Under the pieces are notes generated by a model that ran no database searches, was not told the DNA's origin, and was given only the letters and a program-made list of their open reading frames with translations. This document shows positions 52,934-63,300 of a stretch of 64,000 nucleotides of DNA, one piece after another (within the stretch, counting starts at the first letter, position 1; each line of letters opens with the position of its first letter). The stretch comes from Desulfosporosinus orientis DSM 765 (GTDB lineage: Bacteria > Bacillota > Desulfitobacteriia > Desulfitobacteriales > Desulfitobacteriaceae), in contig NC_016584.1 in NCBI RefSeq assembly GCF_000235605.1, positions 2,840,001 to 2,904,000 of the forward strand, read 5' to 3'. A program made the translations under genes and the position numbers.

Positions 52934-52990
52934 AGACAAGGGGACGGTTCTTTTGTCTTGAGGCAGGACAAAAGAACCGTCCCCTTGTCT
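52934..52990 (+). terminator. Terminator with a 24-bp stem, repeat-family type
   Basis: The left arm 52934-52957 and right arm 52967-52990 are perfectly complementary (core GGGGACGGTTCTTTTGTC), with the loop TTGAGGCAG, and GGTTTTTAAA follows. Hairpins with this core recur many times in related Firmicute genomes as far as I recall. A related half copy lies at 45020-45045. Confidence 0.85.
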
Positions 52991-53124
52991 GGTTTTTAAA
53001 AATTTAGTGTCAGATAATCTGATATTTGTGCGTCTATAGTGTAGATGTAGAATTATAGATATAATAGTTTAAGTATTAGACAGAAAAAAATTTTCAAGAG
53101 AGAAGGCAGGAGGCTGGCGACGAG

Positions 53125-53637
53125 GTGGAAGCCAATTCGTCTTTTGATGAAATCTATGAACTAATGTTTCCCGTGATCTACCGATTTGTATCCATAAGAA
53201 TTCCTAAAGCGGATGTAGAAGATGTAACCGCTGAAATTATTGTAAAAGTATGGCGTGGTTTACCTAATATGGAGAAAAAGACAGCTTTAAAATCCTGGGC
53301 CCTGACCATCGCTAATCATCAGATCGCGGACTATTACCGAAGCAACAAGCGTGCTCCCATGATAACCTTAGATGATGCACCATTGCCCATATCAGAACAT
53401 CCTGATCAGAGTGAGTCTTGGGCAACTCTTTTAAGTGTCAAAGAAACCTTGGCCAAACTTTCTCCTCAGCAAGTTAATGTTATCCAACTTCGTTTAATCG
53501 AAGGATTCAGTGCCGGAGAAGTGGCAGAAATATTAGGAACAACCCAGCAGGCAGTGGACAGCCTTCTATACCGGGCAAAAAAAGGGTTCCGAAAAATCTA
53601 CCAGGGGAACCTGGACAGAGGAGGCAGAGTCCGATGA
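53125..53637 (+). CDS. ECF-type RNA polymerase sigma factor, 170 aa
   Basis: A small sigma70-family factor with only regions 2 and 4. Region 2: IYELMFPVIYRFVSIRIPKA with DVEDVTAEIIVKVWRGL; region 4: LSPQQVNVIQLRLIEGFSAGEVAEILGTTQQAVDSLLYRAKKG. GTG 53125 follows CAGGAGG. It overlaps the next gene by four bases; that gene encodes a membrane protein that probably acts as its anti-sigma factor. Confidence 0.9.
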   Translation: MEANSSFDEIYELMFPVIYRFVSIRIPKADVEDVTAEIIVKVWRGLPNMEKKTALKSWALTIANHQIADYYRSNKRAPMITLDDAPLPISEHPDQSESWATLLSVKETLAKLSPQQVNVIQLRLIEGFSAGEVAEILGTTQQAVDSLLYRAKKGFRKIYQGNLDRGGRVR

Positions 53638-54923
53638 AAGGATTTTTTGATAAAAAGGATCTCACCGTTCTCTGGGAAGAGGATGGAGATTTGCAGCGTA
53701 TGAAAGAATTCTTTTCAACGATTGACGGGGATACTGAGGATAAGGAAACAATTAAGCTGAGTATCAAACAAAAAGCTTTAGAGAAACTTGCTAAAACCGA
53801 AGGATTGGAAGACTTGCCGGTCTACCAGCCCAGGTATGAGAAGAAAGGTTTTAAACAATGGACATCTTTGGGTTGGTGGAAATCACCGGGGCAGTGGAAG
53901 TTAGCCCTTCCCATAGCTGCTCTTGCCATTCTTATTGTCATTGGGCAAGGCGCCCTAAGCAACTCATGGAGCATTTTTCCGCGCATGGGCAGCTCAGAAA
54001 AATCGACACAATCTGCGGATATAGCTATGCAGGCACCCCCGCCAAGTGATTCGACGGGTGCAGGTACAGAATTCAATGTCAAAAGCAAGTCCTTTAGTAA
54101 CAGTGCTGAAGTCAATGGAGGAGCAGAACACCAGCCACAAACTCAGTTTGGTATGGACAGTACTTCTATTATGGAAAACAAAGCTGTTCTTCCCGTTCCG
54201 CCGGATCAAGGCAATGTTCCTCCCGCCGATGAAGAGATGCCTCGTAAAGTTACTCATAATTTAGACTTGACTCTAGAAGTGGCAAATATCAATGAATCCG
54301 TGGACAAGATTAGTCAAGAAATTCAGAGTCTGGGCGGATACGTCGTAACTTCTCAGCAAAGTGATTCGGATAATTACTCCTCAGCGTATTTAACGGTTAA
54401 GATTCCTGCTGATAAGCTTAACGGTTTACAAGATTCGGTTTCATCATGGGGTAAGGTTCTGGATCAGCGTCTGCAGGCCAATGATATTACCAATGAATAC
54501 TATGATTCTCAAGCGCGTTTGCAGGTTTTGGAGGCCGAAGAAAAACGCTATCTTGAAATTCTCGAGCAGGCCAAAACCGTTGATGATGTGCTTAGAGTTG
54601 AAGACTCACTGAGCAATGTTCGACAGCAAATTGAACAATTGAAAGGTCAATTAAAGCTTTGGGATCATCAAGTCAATTATTCTACAGTGACCTTCCAAAT
54701 TGTCACGCACCAAACCCCTAATCTGAACGTCAAGGACCCATGGCAGCCTGTCTCGTGGAGCGAGACTTGGCAGGCGGCCAAGGACGCTGTGTTAAAAACC
54801 TTGAGCAGTACGTGGAACGGACTCAATTATTTGGTTGTCGGCTTAGGTTATGCTATACCCTATTTGCTGATTGGCGGCATCGCTTGGGGGATTTATCGAT
54901 TCTGGAAAAAACGGAATAGGTAG
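53634..54923 (+). CDS. DUF4349 membrane protein, probable anti-sigma factor, 429 aa
   Basis: N-terminal cytosolic part (1-80), a membrane helix WKLALPIAALAILIVIGQGA (about 83-102), a low-complexity extracytoplasmic linker (about 110-200), the DUF4349 domain (about 203-365) with LEVANINESVDKISQEIQSLGGYVV, a coiled-coil region and a second helix near the C-terminus (YLVVGLGYAIPYLLIGGIAW). Coupling to an ECF sigma gene suggests that its cytosolic N-terminus binds the sigma factor. The signal sensed is unknown. Confidence 0.8.
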   Translation: MKGFFDKKDLTVLWEEDGDLQRMKEFFSTIDGDTEDKETIKLSIKQKALEKLAKTEGLEDLPVYQPRYEKKGFKQWTSLGWWKSPGQWKLALPIAALAILIVIGQGALSNSWSIFPRMGSSEKSTQSADIAMQAPPPSDSTGAGTEFNVKSKSFSNSAEVNGGAEHQPQTQFGMDSTSIMENKAVLPVPPDQGNVPPADEEMPRKVTHNLDLTLEVANINESVDKISQEIQSLGGYVVTSQQSDSDNYSSAYLTVKIPADKLNGLQDSVSSWGKVLDQRLQANDITNEYYDSQARLQVLEAEEKRYLEILEQAKTVDDVLRVEDSLSNVRQQIEQLKGQLKLWDHQVNYSTVTFQIVTHQTPNLNVKDPWQPVSWSETWQAAKDAVLKTLSSTWNGLNYLVVGLGYAIPYLLIGGIAWGIYRFWKKRNR

Positions 54924-54948
54924 GTTCCTTGGGTCTCGGATTCCTTAG

Positions 54949-54994
54949 AAATACGCCTTAATGCGGCTTATAAGCTGCATTAAGGCGTATTTTT
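54949..54994 (+). terminator. Terminator after the DUF4349 gene
   Basis: AATACGCCTTAATGC (54949-54964) pairs with GCATTAAGGCGTATT, followed by TTT; inner GCTTATAAGC continues the stem. Confidence 0.85.
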
Positions 54995-55131
54995 CACGAC
55001 TTCACGCATTGTAGACATTCTGCGCATTATGCTTATCGCTTGCTTAAAGAATTGGATCAACTTTACGTATATAGAATAACTCTGTATAATAGTAAAATAT
55101 AATCTTTAACCAGTATTTAGGGGGTTTTTAC

Positions 55132-55980
55132 TTGAAACTAACAAAGCGGACAAAGTTAATTACCGATATTTTGGGAATTGTTGCGGGTGCTATCCTTGCC
55201 GCTTACGGGATTCAAGGCTTTATTGTATACTCTGGGTTAAGCGGAGGTGGAGTGGGAGGTATTGCTCTGCTCCTTTTCTATACGTTAGGTTTGCCGATTG
55301 GGATTATGACCTTTATTCTCAATGTACCTTTATTAGTGTTGGGCTGGCGTGAGATTGACAAGAAATTTGTCTTTAAAACCATATGGGGCTTGGCCGTTTT
55401 TTCTGTGTTTTTGGATTTGTTTAGGGGGGTTCAGCCCTTAGACTTTAGTGATGTTTTCTTAGGGGCACTTTATGGAGGAGTTATCTCTGGACTGGCTTCC
55501 GCCGTCGTATTCCACTTTGGCGGGAGCTTAGGAGGCACTGACATTATCTCCAAAGTTATTCAGCAAAAGTACGGGGTGCCTATGGGAACGTCTGCACTAG
55601 CAATTAATGGTGTTATCATTTTGATATCCTGGGCTGTGCTGGGTTCAAAAGCAGCTCTCTATACATTGGTTTTGCTCTTTGTCTATGGACGGGTATTGGA
55701 TATTATCCAGAGCGGTGTCCCTTCCAAATCAATTACCATAATTTCAGATCGTTCTGAGGCCCTGGTCGATCGAATTATGGTTGATCTGGGCCGGGGTGCT
55801 ACTTTTTTACATGGACGCGGGGCTTATTCTTGCGAACCTAAAGACATAATTATTTGTGTCGTAAGTCTTCCCGAAGTTGGGCGTTTAAAACGAGCCGTCC
55901 GGGAAGTTGATCCCCAGGCCTTTATTATTATTCAAAACGCAGGAGAAGTATTTGGGAGTGGATTTATTGCCAATGAGTGA
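55132..55980 (+). CDS. YitT family membrane protein, 282 aa
   Basis: Five or so membrane helices (DUF161 part, with GFIVYSGLSGGGVGGIALLL and GGSLGGTDIISKVIQQKYG) followed by a cytosolic DUF2179 domain (about 205-275, ITIISDRSEALVDRIMVDLGRG). The function of the family is not known; some members are linked to ion or amino acid transport. Start TTG 55132 behind GGGGG. It converges with the deacetylase gene, with one base between their stop codons. Confidence 0.88.
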   Translation: MKLTKRTKLITDILGIVAGAILAAYGIQGFIVYSGLSGGGVGGIALLLFYTLGLPIGIMTFILNVPLLVLGWREIDKKFVFKTIWGLAVFSVFLDLFRGVQPLDFSDVFLGALYGGVISGLASAVVFHFGGSLGGTDIISKVIQQKYGVPMGTSALAINGVIILISWAVLGSKAALYTLVLLFVYGRVLDIIQSGVPSKSITIISDRSEALVDRIMVDLGRGATFLHGRGAYSCEPKDIIICVVSLPEVGRLKRAVREVDPQAFIIIQNAGEVFGSGFIANE

Positions 55981-55981
55981 A

Positions 55982-56707
55982 CTACTTCGTTTCAGAATCC
56001 AGAGCTCTGAGTTCACTTAATGTAGCGAAACGATAACCACGAGCTTTTAATTCATCAATAATCGGACCTAAAGACTTAACTGTTTGAGTGCGTTGATAGC
56101 CACCGTCATGCATAAGAATAATTGATCCCGGAAAGACATTTTTTAGAACATTGTTTTGTATTGGTTTGACACCGGGGTTCATCCAATCTTTACTGTCGAC
56201 ACTCCAAAGTGCGACAATATGGCCATGCTGTTTAATTGTTGCCAGTTGGGTTTGACTCACCAACCCTCCTGGTGGACGATAATACAGGGTATGGGAACCT
56301 GTTGCAGAAAAGACAATGTTGTCGGTTTTATTGATTTCTTCAACTAAATGTATTTGCTGATAATCATGGTTAAAACCATGATTTCCAATTTCATGGCCAT
56401 CTTTGGCTATGCGCTTTAACAAATCAGTGTATAATTGTCCCGCATCCCCTAAAATGAAAAATGTGGCATGCACGTCCTTTTCCTTAAGGATATTTAATAC
56501 TTCCGGTGTATCAATAGGGTCAGGTCCATCGTCAAAGGTTAAAGCTACAATGTTTTCCTGGGTATTTGCCATATAATAAGTCCCGGGAGTTCGAACCAAG
56601 GATGGAACCGTTAAGAAATGCTGTGTTGTTGTCAGTACGATCCCTATCACAAGCAAAAACAAAAAGGTCAGAAACAGTTTGCGGCGATATAAAACGTAGA
56701 TGCGCAT
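55982..56707 (-). CDS. Polysaccharide deacetylase (NodB domain), 241 aa
   Basis: An N-terminal membrane anchor (LFLTFLFLLVIGIVLTTT) and an extracellular NodB domain: motif 1 ALTFDDGPDP with the catalytic and metal-binding Asp pair, motif 2 GHEIGNHGFNH with two metal His (H-x3-H type), motif 3 YYRPPGG, and motif 5 GSIILMHDGG. This matches PdaA/PdaB-type peptidoglycan deacetylases of sporulating Firmicutes. ATG 56707 follows GGGGGTGAAAG; the frame extends five codons further up to 56722. Confidence 0.9.
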   Translation of the reverse strand: MRIYVLYRRKLFLTFLFLLVIGIVLTTTQHFLTVPSLVRTPGTYYMANTQENIVALTFDDGPDPIDTPEVLNILKEKDVHATFFILGDAGQLYTDLLKRIAKDGHEIGNHGFNHDYQQIHLVEEINKTDNIVFSATGSHTLYYRPPGGLVSQTQLATIKQHGHIVALWSVDSKDWMNPGVKPIQNNVLKNVFPGSIILMHDGGYQRTQTVKSLGPIIDELKARGYRFATLSELRALDSETK

Positions 56708-56809
56708 ATCTTTCACCCCCACATCGCTTCTATATAACTATGGATAAAATTCCTTTTCCATGCATGGTATAATCCTATTTTATATTAATACATTAGGGAG
56801 GAACTAACG

Positions 56810-59800
56810 ATGGGCTTCCGTTTCATTTTTGGACGGGCCGGCAGTGGCAAGAGCACCTTATGTCTGGAAGAAATTCGAGCTGAACTTCGCAAGGAACCTT
56901 GGGGTAAGCCAATTATCTTCCTTGTCCCTGAGCAAGCAACCTATCAAATGGAAGTTGCTCTCTCGGATACTCCCGATCTGGATGGAAGTTTGCGAGCTCA
57001 AGTATTGAGCTTTCAACGGCTGGGCTGGCGTGTTTTTTCCGAAACCGGCGGAGGACAAAAGGTGCTTATTGGCAAAATTGGCAAACAGATGCTTCTGCGC
57101 CGCATTCTTTTAAAGAACCGTTATGAATTGAAAGTATTTGCTCGATCCGCAACCAGACCGGGTATGGCCGAGCTTTTGGCTCAAACAATCGGGGAATTTA
57201 AAACCTATCGAGTAGCTCCGGAAACATTAAGAACTATTAAAAGTACAAGTGGCATGTTGACTGAGAAGCTTGAGGATTTGGCACTATTATATGGAGAATT
57301 TCAAGCTTCCCTGGGTCAGGAAATCAGAGACCCTGATGATGAACTTTCAATCTTGGCTGGCAAAATACCCTTTGCCCCCCTGATGCGAGGGGCAAAGGTC
57401 TGGGTTGATGGGTTTAACGGGTTTACCCCTCAAGAACTGGAAGTCTTGAAAGCCATAGCAATAACTGTTGAAGAAGTTGTAATAACCTCTTGTCTGGATC
57501 CAATTTATGTTACCGAAGAGTTCACTTCGGAAACAGGTGTTTTTAAAGCCGGAGAAGAGTTTTTTACTGGTCCTTGGAAAACTTTTTTGGAATTGCAGAG
57601 GATTGCCTTAGAAAATAATATTCCCATACATCCCTCTAGTTTGCTTAAAGGTGGCACACGCTTCAAAAATCCTTGGCTTTGTCATTTAGAAACCTTTTTT
57701 TCTGCTTATCCGACCATGCCCTTTGAGAAGGAAGAACTAAATTTCGGCGGAATCCAAATTATTTCTGCTGTCAATCAGAGAGTAGAGGTTGAAAGAGTTG
57801 CTCAAGAACTAAGGCGTTTAGCAAGAGATGAAGGACTATGCTGGAACGAAATGGCCGTCCTGAGCCGGGATCTTTCCGGATATCACGAGTTGATTGCTCA
57901 GCTGTTTACATCCTATGAAGTTCCCCATTTCATAGATTACAAACGTCCTGTCCTGCATCACCCTTTAATAGAGCTGCTTCAATCCTGTCTTGAAATAATG
58001 AGAACTCAATGGAGTTATGAACCTTTGTTTCGCTGCTTAAAAACAGACTTTTTCCCGCTGTCCAGGGATGTTATCGATCGATTGGAAAACTATGTTCTGG
58101 AATATGGAATTCGTGGTGAAGCCTGGTCCAGAAGCATAACCTGCCATCGTCAATGGTCATTGGGTCAAGATGAGGAACAGCAGGCTATTGAACTAAAATT
58201 GCAGGCAGAGCTTAATGCAGCTCGCCAAACCATATATGATGTCTTAACCCCCTTGAGTCAAGGTATTGTAGTTGATTGTCAAGAAGAAGAGCAGGGATTA
58301 AAAGTTCGAACCATTACAGAAAGCCTCTATACTTTTTTAGAAACCTTAAATGTTCCCGGGACTCTTGAAATATGGGCTCAAAAGGCTAAAGAAGAGGGAG
58401 ATCTTAGCGAGGCTAGGTTACACGAACAGATTTGGGAATCTACTATCCAAGTCCTGGATGAAATCGTTGCCGGATTAGGGGAGGAAAAGGTTGAGCTGGA
58501 AGACTATGCTTTAATCCTTGCTTCTGGAATGGAGGGTATTGAGCTGGGACTCATTCCGCCGGGATTAGATCAAGTTTTGGTTGGATCCTTAGATCGCTCA
58601 AGGAATCCTGAAGTCAAAGTCCTCTTCCTATTAGGCGCTAATGAAGGAGTTCTTCCAGCACGACCGGTTTCTGACGGTATTCTTGACGTTGAAGAACGTA
58701 AACAATTAGAAGAAGCAGGGATTAGTCTGGCTCCTAAAGGTAAGGACCAGACTTATGAAGAGCAATTTTATATTTACACGGCCCTTACCCGGGCAAAAGA
58801 AACATTGGTAGTCAGTTATTCTTTAACGGATGATGAAGGTAAAGGACTGACGGTTTCCCCTGTAGTCACACGGCTTAAGCATCTTTTCCCATCTCTTGCC
58901 GAGAACTTTTTAAGTATTCAAGAAGACATTGAGAAGATTAGTCAGCCAGATTCTGCTCTTCTGTTTTATGCCGAACAGCTCCGCAAAGTTCGCCAAGGGG
59001 AACCTCTTTCTCCCCTGTGGACAGCAACGGAAAAATGGTTACTGGAAGATTCTCTTCGCCAAGGACAAACGCTGAGATTACGTACCAGTCTCGCAACAAT
59101 AAATCAGGAGGATAAGCTTGAGCGTCCCTTAGCCCGCAGGCTCTATGGCAAACGATTAAGAGCAAGTGTGTCTCGGTTGGAACAATTCGCCAGGTGCCCC
59201 TTTGGACATTTTGCCCGGTATGCTTTAAAGCTGCGTGAACGACCTGCCTATCAACTGACGAGTCCTGATATGGGTGAATTTTTTCACTCTATGCTGCGCG
59301 ATTTTGCCCTCTATCTGCAGGAGAGTAGTTTGGACTGGGGTAAATTATCAAAAGAAGAATCCTGGGCTCTTATCAATGAGCTGGCTGACCGCCTTGCCCC
59401 TAGTTTACAGCATGAAATTCTCTTAAGTAATGCTCGTTATCGTTACTTAACAAACAAACTTAAACGTACTGTTCACCATGCGGTTCGTGTCTTAGGAGAA
59501 CATGCCCGCAAGGGATTGTTTATTCCAATACAGCTGGAAGTGGGTTTTGGTCCCCAAGAAACACTCCCAGGGATAGAGGTTCCATTGCTGGAGGGCGATT
59601 CCTTGATTCTCAGCGGGCAAATTGACCGGGTGGATGCCGCTTTATTAGATGATCAGATTTATTTGCGCATTTTAGATTATAAATCACGGGAGTTATCCTT
59701 ACCCCTGGACACCATTTACTATGGGTTAAATCTTCAATTACTCACATATTTGACAGTTGCTTTACAAGGTGCCGAAGTGTTACTTAATACAACACCAGCT

Positions 59801-60376
59801 TTGTCTGGTGATTATATCCTTCAGCAGAAAATTCCGGCGGGATTTTTATATTTCCCTGTGCTGGAACCTCAGCTTGAGGAGCAAAGCCCATTAAGTTCCG
59901 AAGAATTGGAACAACGACGGGTCAAAGCTGTTAAGGTTAAGGGGTTCCTACTAGCAAACCCTAAGGTTTTAGAAGCCATGGATTCAACCTTTTCCTTAGG
60001 ACAGTCCGATTTGCTGGGGGTAAGGTTAAAGAAAGACGGCAGTTTTCAAAAAGGTGCTAATGTATTAACCGAAGATCAATTTTCTCTGCTGGGCAGCTAT
60101 CTCCACCAGTGGTTTAAGCAGAAAGGGGAGGAAATCCTAAACGGTGATATTTCACTGTCACCTTACCGGCGAGGCAAGAGAACCGGCTGTCAATATTGTG
60201 ATTATAAACCTGTTTGCCACTTTGATCCTTATCTGCCTGAAAACCGGTATCGTGATCTTCCGGCCTTAAAGCCGGAAGACGTCTGGGCACGAATGGAAAA
60301 AACAAATCACACACATGAGTCGAATTTAAATTGGCTTGGAGAGGAACCTGGAAAGGCGGTGACCAGTGATGAGTAA
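56810..60376 (+). CDS. addB: ATP-dependent helicase/nuclease subunit B, 1188 aa
   Basis: AddB works with AddA in double-strand break end resection. N-terminal Walker A FGRAGSGKST; UvrD/RecB-like body; C-terminal nuclease with DRVDAALLDDQIYLRILDYKS (key Asp and Lys). Four cysteines that would hold a 4Fe-4S cluster are Cys 796 (RCPFGHF) and Cys 1127, 1130 and 1136 (CQYCDYKPVC). The length is as expected. Start ATG 56810 follows GGGAGG. Its end overlaps the start of addA by eight bases. Confidence 0.95.
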   Translation: MGFRFIFGRAGSGKSTLCLEEIRAELRKEPWGKPIIFLVPEQATYQMEVALSDTPDLDGSLRAQVLSFQRLGWRVFSETGGGQKVLIGKIGKQMLLRRILLKNRYELKVFARSATRPGMAELLAQTIGEFKTYRVAPETLRTIKSTSGMLTEKLEDLALLYGEFQASLGQEIRDPDDELSILAGKIPFAPLMRGAKVWVDGFNGFTPQELEVLKAIAITVEEVVITSCLDPIYVTEEFTSETGVFKAGEEFFTGPWKTFLELQRIALENNIPIHPSSLLKGGTRFKNPWLCHLETFFSAYPTMPFEKEELNFGGIQIISAVNQRVEVERVAQELRRLARDEGLCWNEMAVLSRDLSGYHELIAQLFTSYEVPHFIDYKRPVLHHPLIELLQSCLEIMRTQWSYEPLFRCLKTDFFPLSRDVIDRLENYVLEYGIRGEAWSRSITCHRQWSLGQDEEQQAIELKLQAELNAARQTIYDVLTPLSQGIVVDCQEEEQGLKVRTITESLYTFLETLNVPGTLEIWAQKAKEEGDLSEARLHEQIWESTIQVLDEIVAGLGEEKVELEDYALILASGMEGIELGLIPPGLDQVLVGSLDRSRNPEVKVLFLLGANEGVLPARPVSDGILDVEERKQLEEAGISLAPKGKDQTYEEQFYIYTALTRAKETLVVSYSLTDDEGKGLTVSPVVTRLKHLFPSLAENFLSIQEDIEKISQPDSALLFYAEQLRKVRQGEPLSPLWTATEKWLLEDSLRQGQTLRLRTSLATINQEDKLERPLARRLYGKRLRASVSRLEQFARCPFGHFARYALKLRERPAYQLTSPDMGEFFHSMLRDFALYLQESSLDWGKLSKEESWALINELADRLAPSLQHEILLSNARYRYLTNKLKRTVHHAVRVLGEHARKGLFIPIQLEVGFGPQETLPGIEVPLLEGDSLILSGQIDRVDAALLDDQIYLRILDYKSRELSLPLDTIYYGLNLQLLTYLTVALQGAEVLLNTTPALSGDYILQQKIPAGFLYFPVLEPQLEEQSPLSSEELEQRRVKAVKVKGFLLANPKVLEAMDSTFSLGQSDLLGVRLKKDGSFQKGANVLTEDQFSLLGSYLHQWFKQKGEEILNGDISLSPYRRGKRTGCQYCDYKPVCHFDPYLPENRYRDLPALKPEDVWARMEKTNHTHESNLNWLGEEPGKAVTSDE

Positions 60377-63300
60377 ACCTCAATGGACTGATGAACAGAG
60401 TGCCGCCATTACTTTGCGAGGGGAACTCTTAGTTGCCGCTGCAGCCGGTTCAGGTAAAACAGCGGTCCTGGTAGAGCGCCTGATACATCAAATTACGGAT
60501 ATACATTATCCCGTTGATGTGGATCGCTTCCTTGTTGTTACCTTTACTAAAGCAGCGGCAAATGAAATGCGGGAGAGAATCGGCAAAGCCTTGGATGAGG
60601 CATTGTTTGGGGAAAACGACCCTCGAGAAATCGAAAGGCTGCTCAGTCAGCGTACTCTTTTGCAGAGAGCAAGTATTACTACATTGCACTCCTTTTGTTT
60701 GGATTTGATACGCAAACATTTTTACCAACTTGAACTTGACCCGGGGTTTCGGGTTGCCGATCAAGCTGAGGCGGATCTTTTACGGCAGGATGTGATTGAA
60801 GAACTCTTTGAGACTAATTATCAAAAAGAAGACCAGGGTTTTATGAAACTGGTGGAAGCCTTTGGCAGTGATCGCGATGATCAGCCGCTGATGGACTATG
60901 TTTTAAGTCTGTATACCTTCGCTTATAGTCAATCTCAGCCAAGCACATGGTTAAGTGCTCTAAAAAACCCTTACCAGTGGGAAAGTACTGAAGCCTTTAT
61001 GCAAAGCCAATGGGGTCAAGCAGTTTGTCAAGGGCTGCTGGACTTGGCCAGTGAAAGTTATCATTTGCTGCAGAGGGCGGAGGTGATAGCGCAATCCCCG
61101 GAAGGACCTGTTAATTATGTGCCTACGCTGCAGGATGACCTCAATCGAGTTGGCTTGCTCTGCCATGACTTAAAAGTAGGGACGTGGCCACAGATTGACG
61201 CTCAATTTCAATCCGCCGTAACCTTTCCTAGATTGCCGGCTATTCGCTCGAAATCCAAACAAAAGAAGGGTCCTGAGCAAGAGTTTGGCGAAGTTGATGA
61301 CACTTTGAGCAAAAAATGGCAAGAGGAATGTAAACGGATGAGGGATGAAGCTAAAAAGAAGCTGACTTCTTTAAAAGATGCTGTTTTTGCTTACCCCTTG
61401 GAGGGCCAGTTGTCCGCTTTCAAAGAAATGAGTTCTCTGATCCAGTCACTTAGCAGTTTAGTCATTGAGTTTGCCCGTGCTTATACAAAGGCTAAAACTG
61501 CACGCAATATTTTAGATTTTACAGACCTTGAACATTATGCGCTAAAATTATTGGAAGAAGAAGGCGAACCTTCTCTGCTGGCTCAAGGTTTGAAAGACTA
61601 TTTTGCGGAAGTGCTAGTGGACGAATATCAAGATATTAATCCTGTTCAGGAACGTATCTTATATCTCGTATCCAGACAGGAAGAATCCCCTAACCTTTTC
61701 ATGGTCGGAGATGTTAAGCAAAGCATCTATCGCTTTCGTATGGCGGATCCAGGCTTGTTTATTGCCAAGTATAATGATTTGCCCCATTGGCAGCCACAGG
61801 TTTCTCAAGATCTTAAGAAGATGGTCATTGATTTAAATCGAAATTTTCGAAGCCGGCTTGAAGTGATTGAAGGAGTTAATTTTATCTTTCGGCAGATCAT
61901 GACCTCAAGTGCCGGAGAAATTGCCTATGATCATCAAGCAGCCTTGCAATACGGAGCATCCTTTATCACCGGAGAAAGCCCCATTCCTATCGCTGAAGGT
62001 CCCATTGAAGTACATCTTATTGATCCTAAAAGTATAAAAAGCGAGTTAGGCTCATATTCTGATGAAGGACACGGAGAAACTGTGAGTATAATTGCTGGCG
62101 AAGGTGAAGCAGAAAATGACAGTTACCGTCAAGAAAGGGGGAGTCAATCTGACACTCATGGAGAGGGTACAGATTTTGAAGATGATCTATCCTCAGAAGA
62201 TCTTGATAGTATAAGAATTGAAGCACGCCTGGTCAGCGAACGAATACAACGCATCATTGCTGGAGAAGAATTTCAGGTTATTGACAAAGTCACGCGAGAA
62301 TTTCGTCCGGTGCGATTCTCGGATATTGTCATCTTGATGCGTTCATACTCTTCAAGCGCACCTATTTATGTAGAGGAATTTCAAGCTGCAGAAATTCCGG
62401 TGTATGCCGAAACAACCAGTGGTTATTTTGGGGCTAGTGAAGTAGAGACTATGTTGTCCTTGCTCAAAGTCATTGATAATCCTCACTTGGATATTCCCTT
62501 GGCAGCTGTTCTTCGCTCACCTTTTGTGGGTTTAAACGGACGTGAGTTAGGGAAAATCCGTATGACTCTCCCGGAAGGAGACTTCTATGAAGCATTAACC
62601 TTGGCAGTATGGGCAGGATTTAAGACTGATTTTGCTTTAGAGCATGTTGATGAATTAAAGCAAATTCTGGGGCTCTATGCGGACTCTTTACCTCAGAGAC
62701 TTGAAAGAGCTCAGGAATTATTATCGGATGTTCCCATGTTAGGGGAAAAACTAAGGGATTTTTGGCTTAAGCTTCAAACCTGGCGAACTCGGTCACGACG
62801 AATATCTCTGGCAGATTTGATCTGGTCATTATATGAAGAGACCGGGTATTTAGCCTATGTAGGTACCTTACCAGCTGGGGTTCAACGTCAGGCCAATCTG
62901 CGTGTCTTCTATGATCGTGCCTGGCGCTTTGAAGCCACACGGTACCGTGGGTTATTTAGATTTTTGCGCTTTTTAGACCGCTTCCAAGGACAAGGAAAAG
63001 ATATGGGAAGCGCACGAGCCCTTGGAGAAAATGAAGACGTTGTAAGATTGATTTCTGTTCATGCCAGCAAAGGACTGGAGTTTCCGGTTGTGTTTTTTGT
63101 CGGTCTGGGGAGAACCTTTAATACCCAAAACCTTAGAGGAAGGATGCTCTTACATTCGAAGTTAGGTATAGGAATGCCGATCATCGACATTGACAATAAG
63201 GTTCGATACCCTTCATTGATTCAATATGCCGTCAAACAGACCTTAGCTCAAGAGGCTTTGGCAGAAGAAATGCGAATTCTTTATGTTGCTCTGACAAGGG

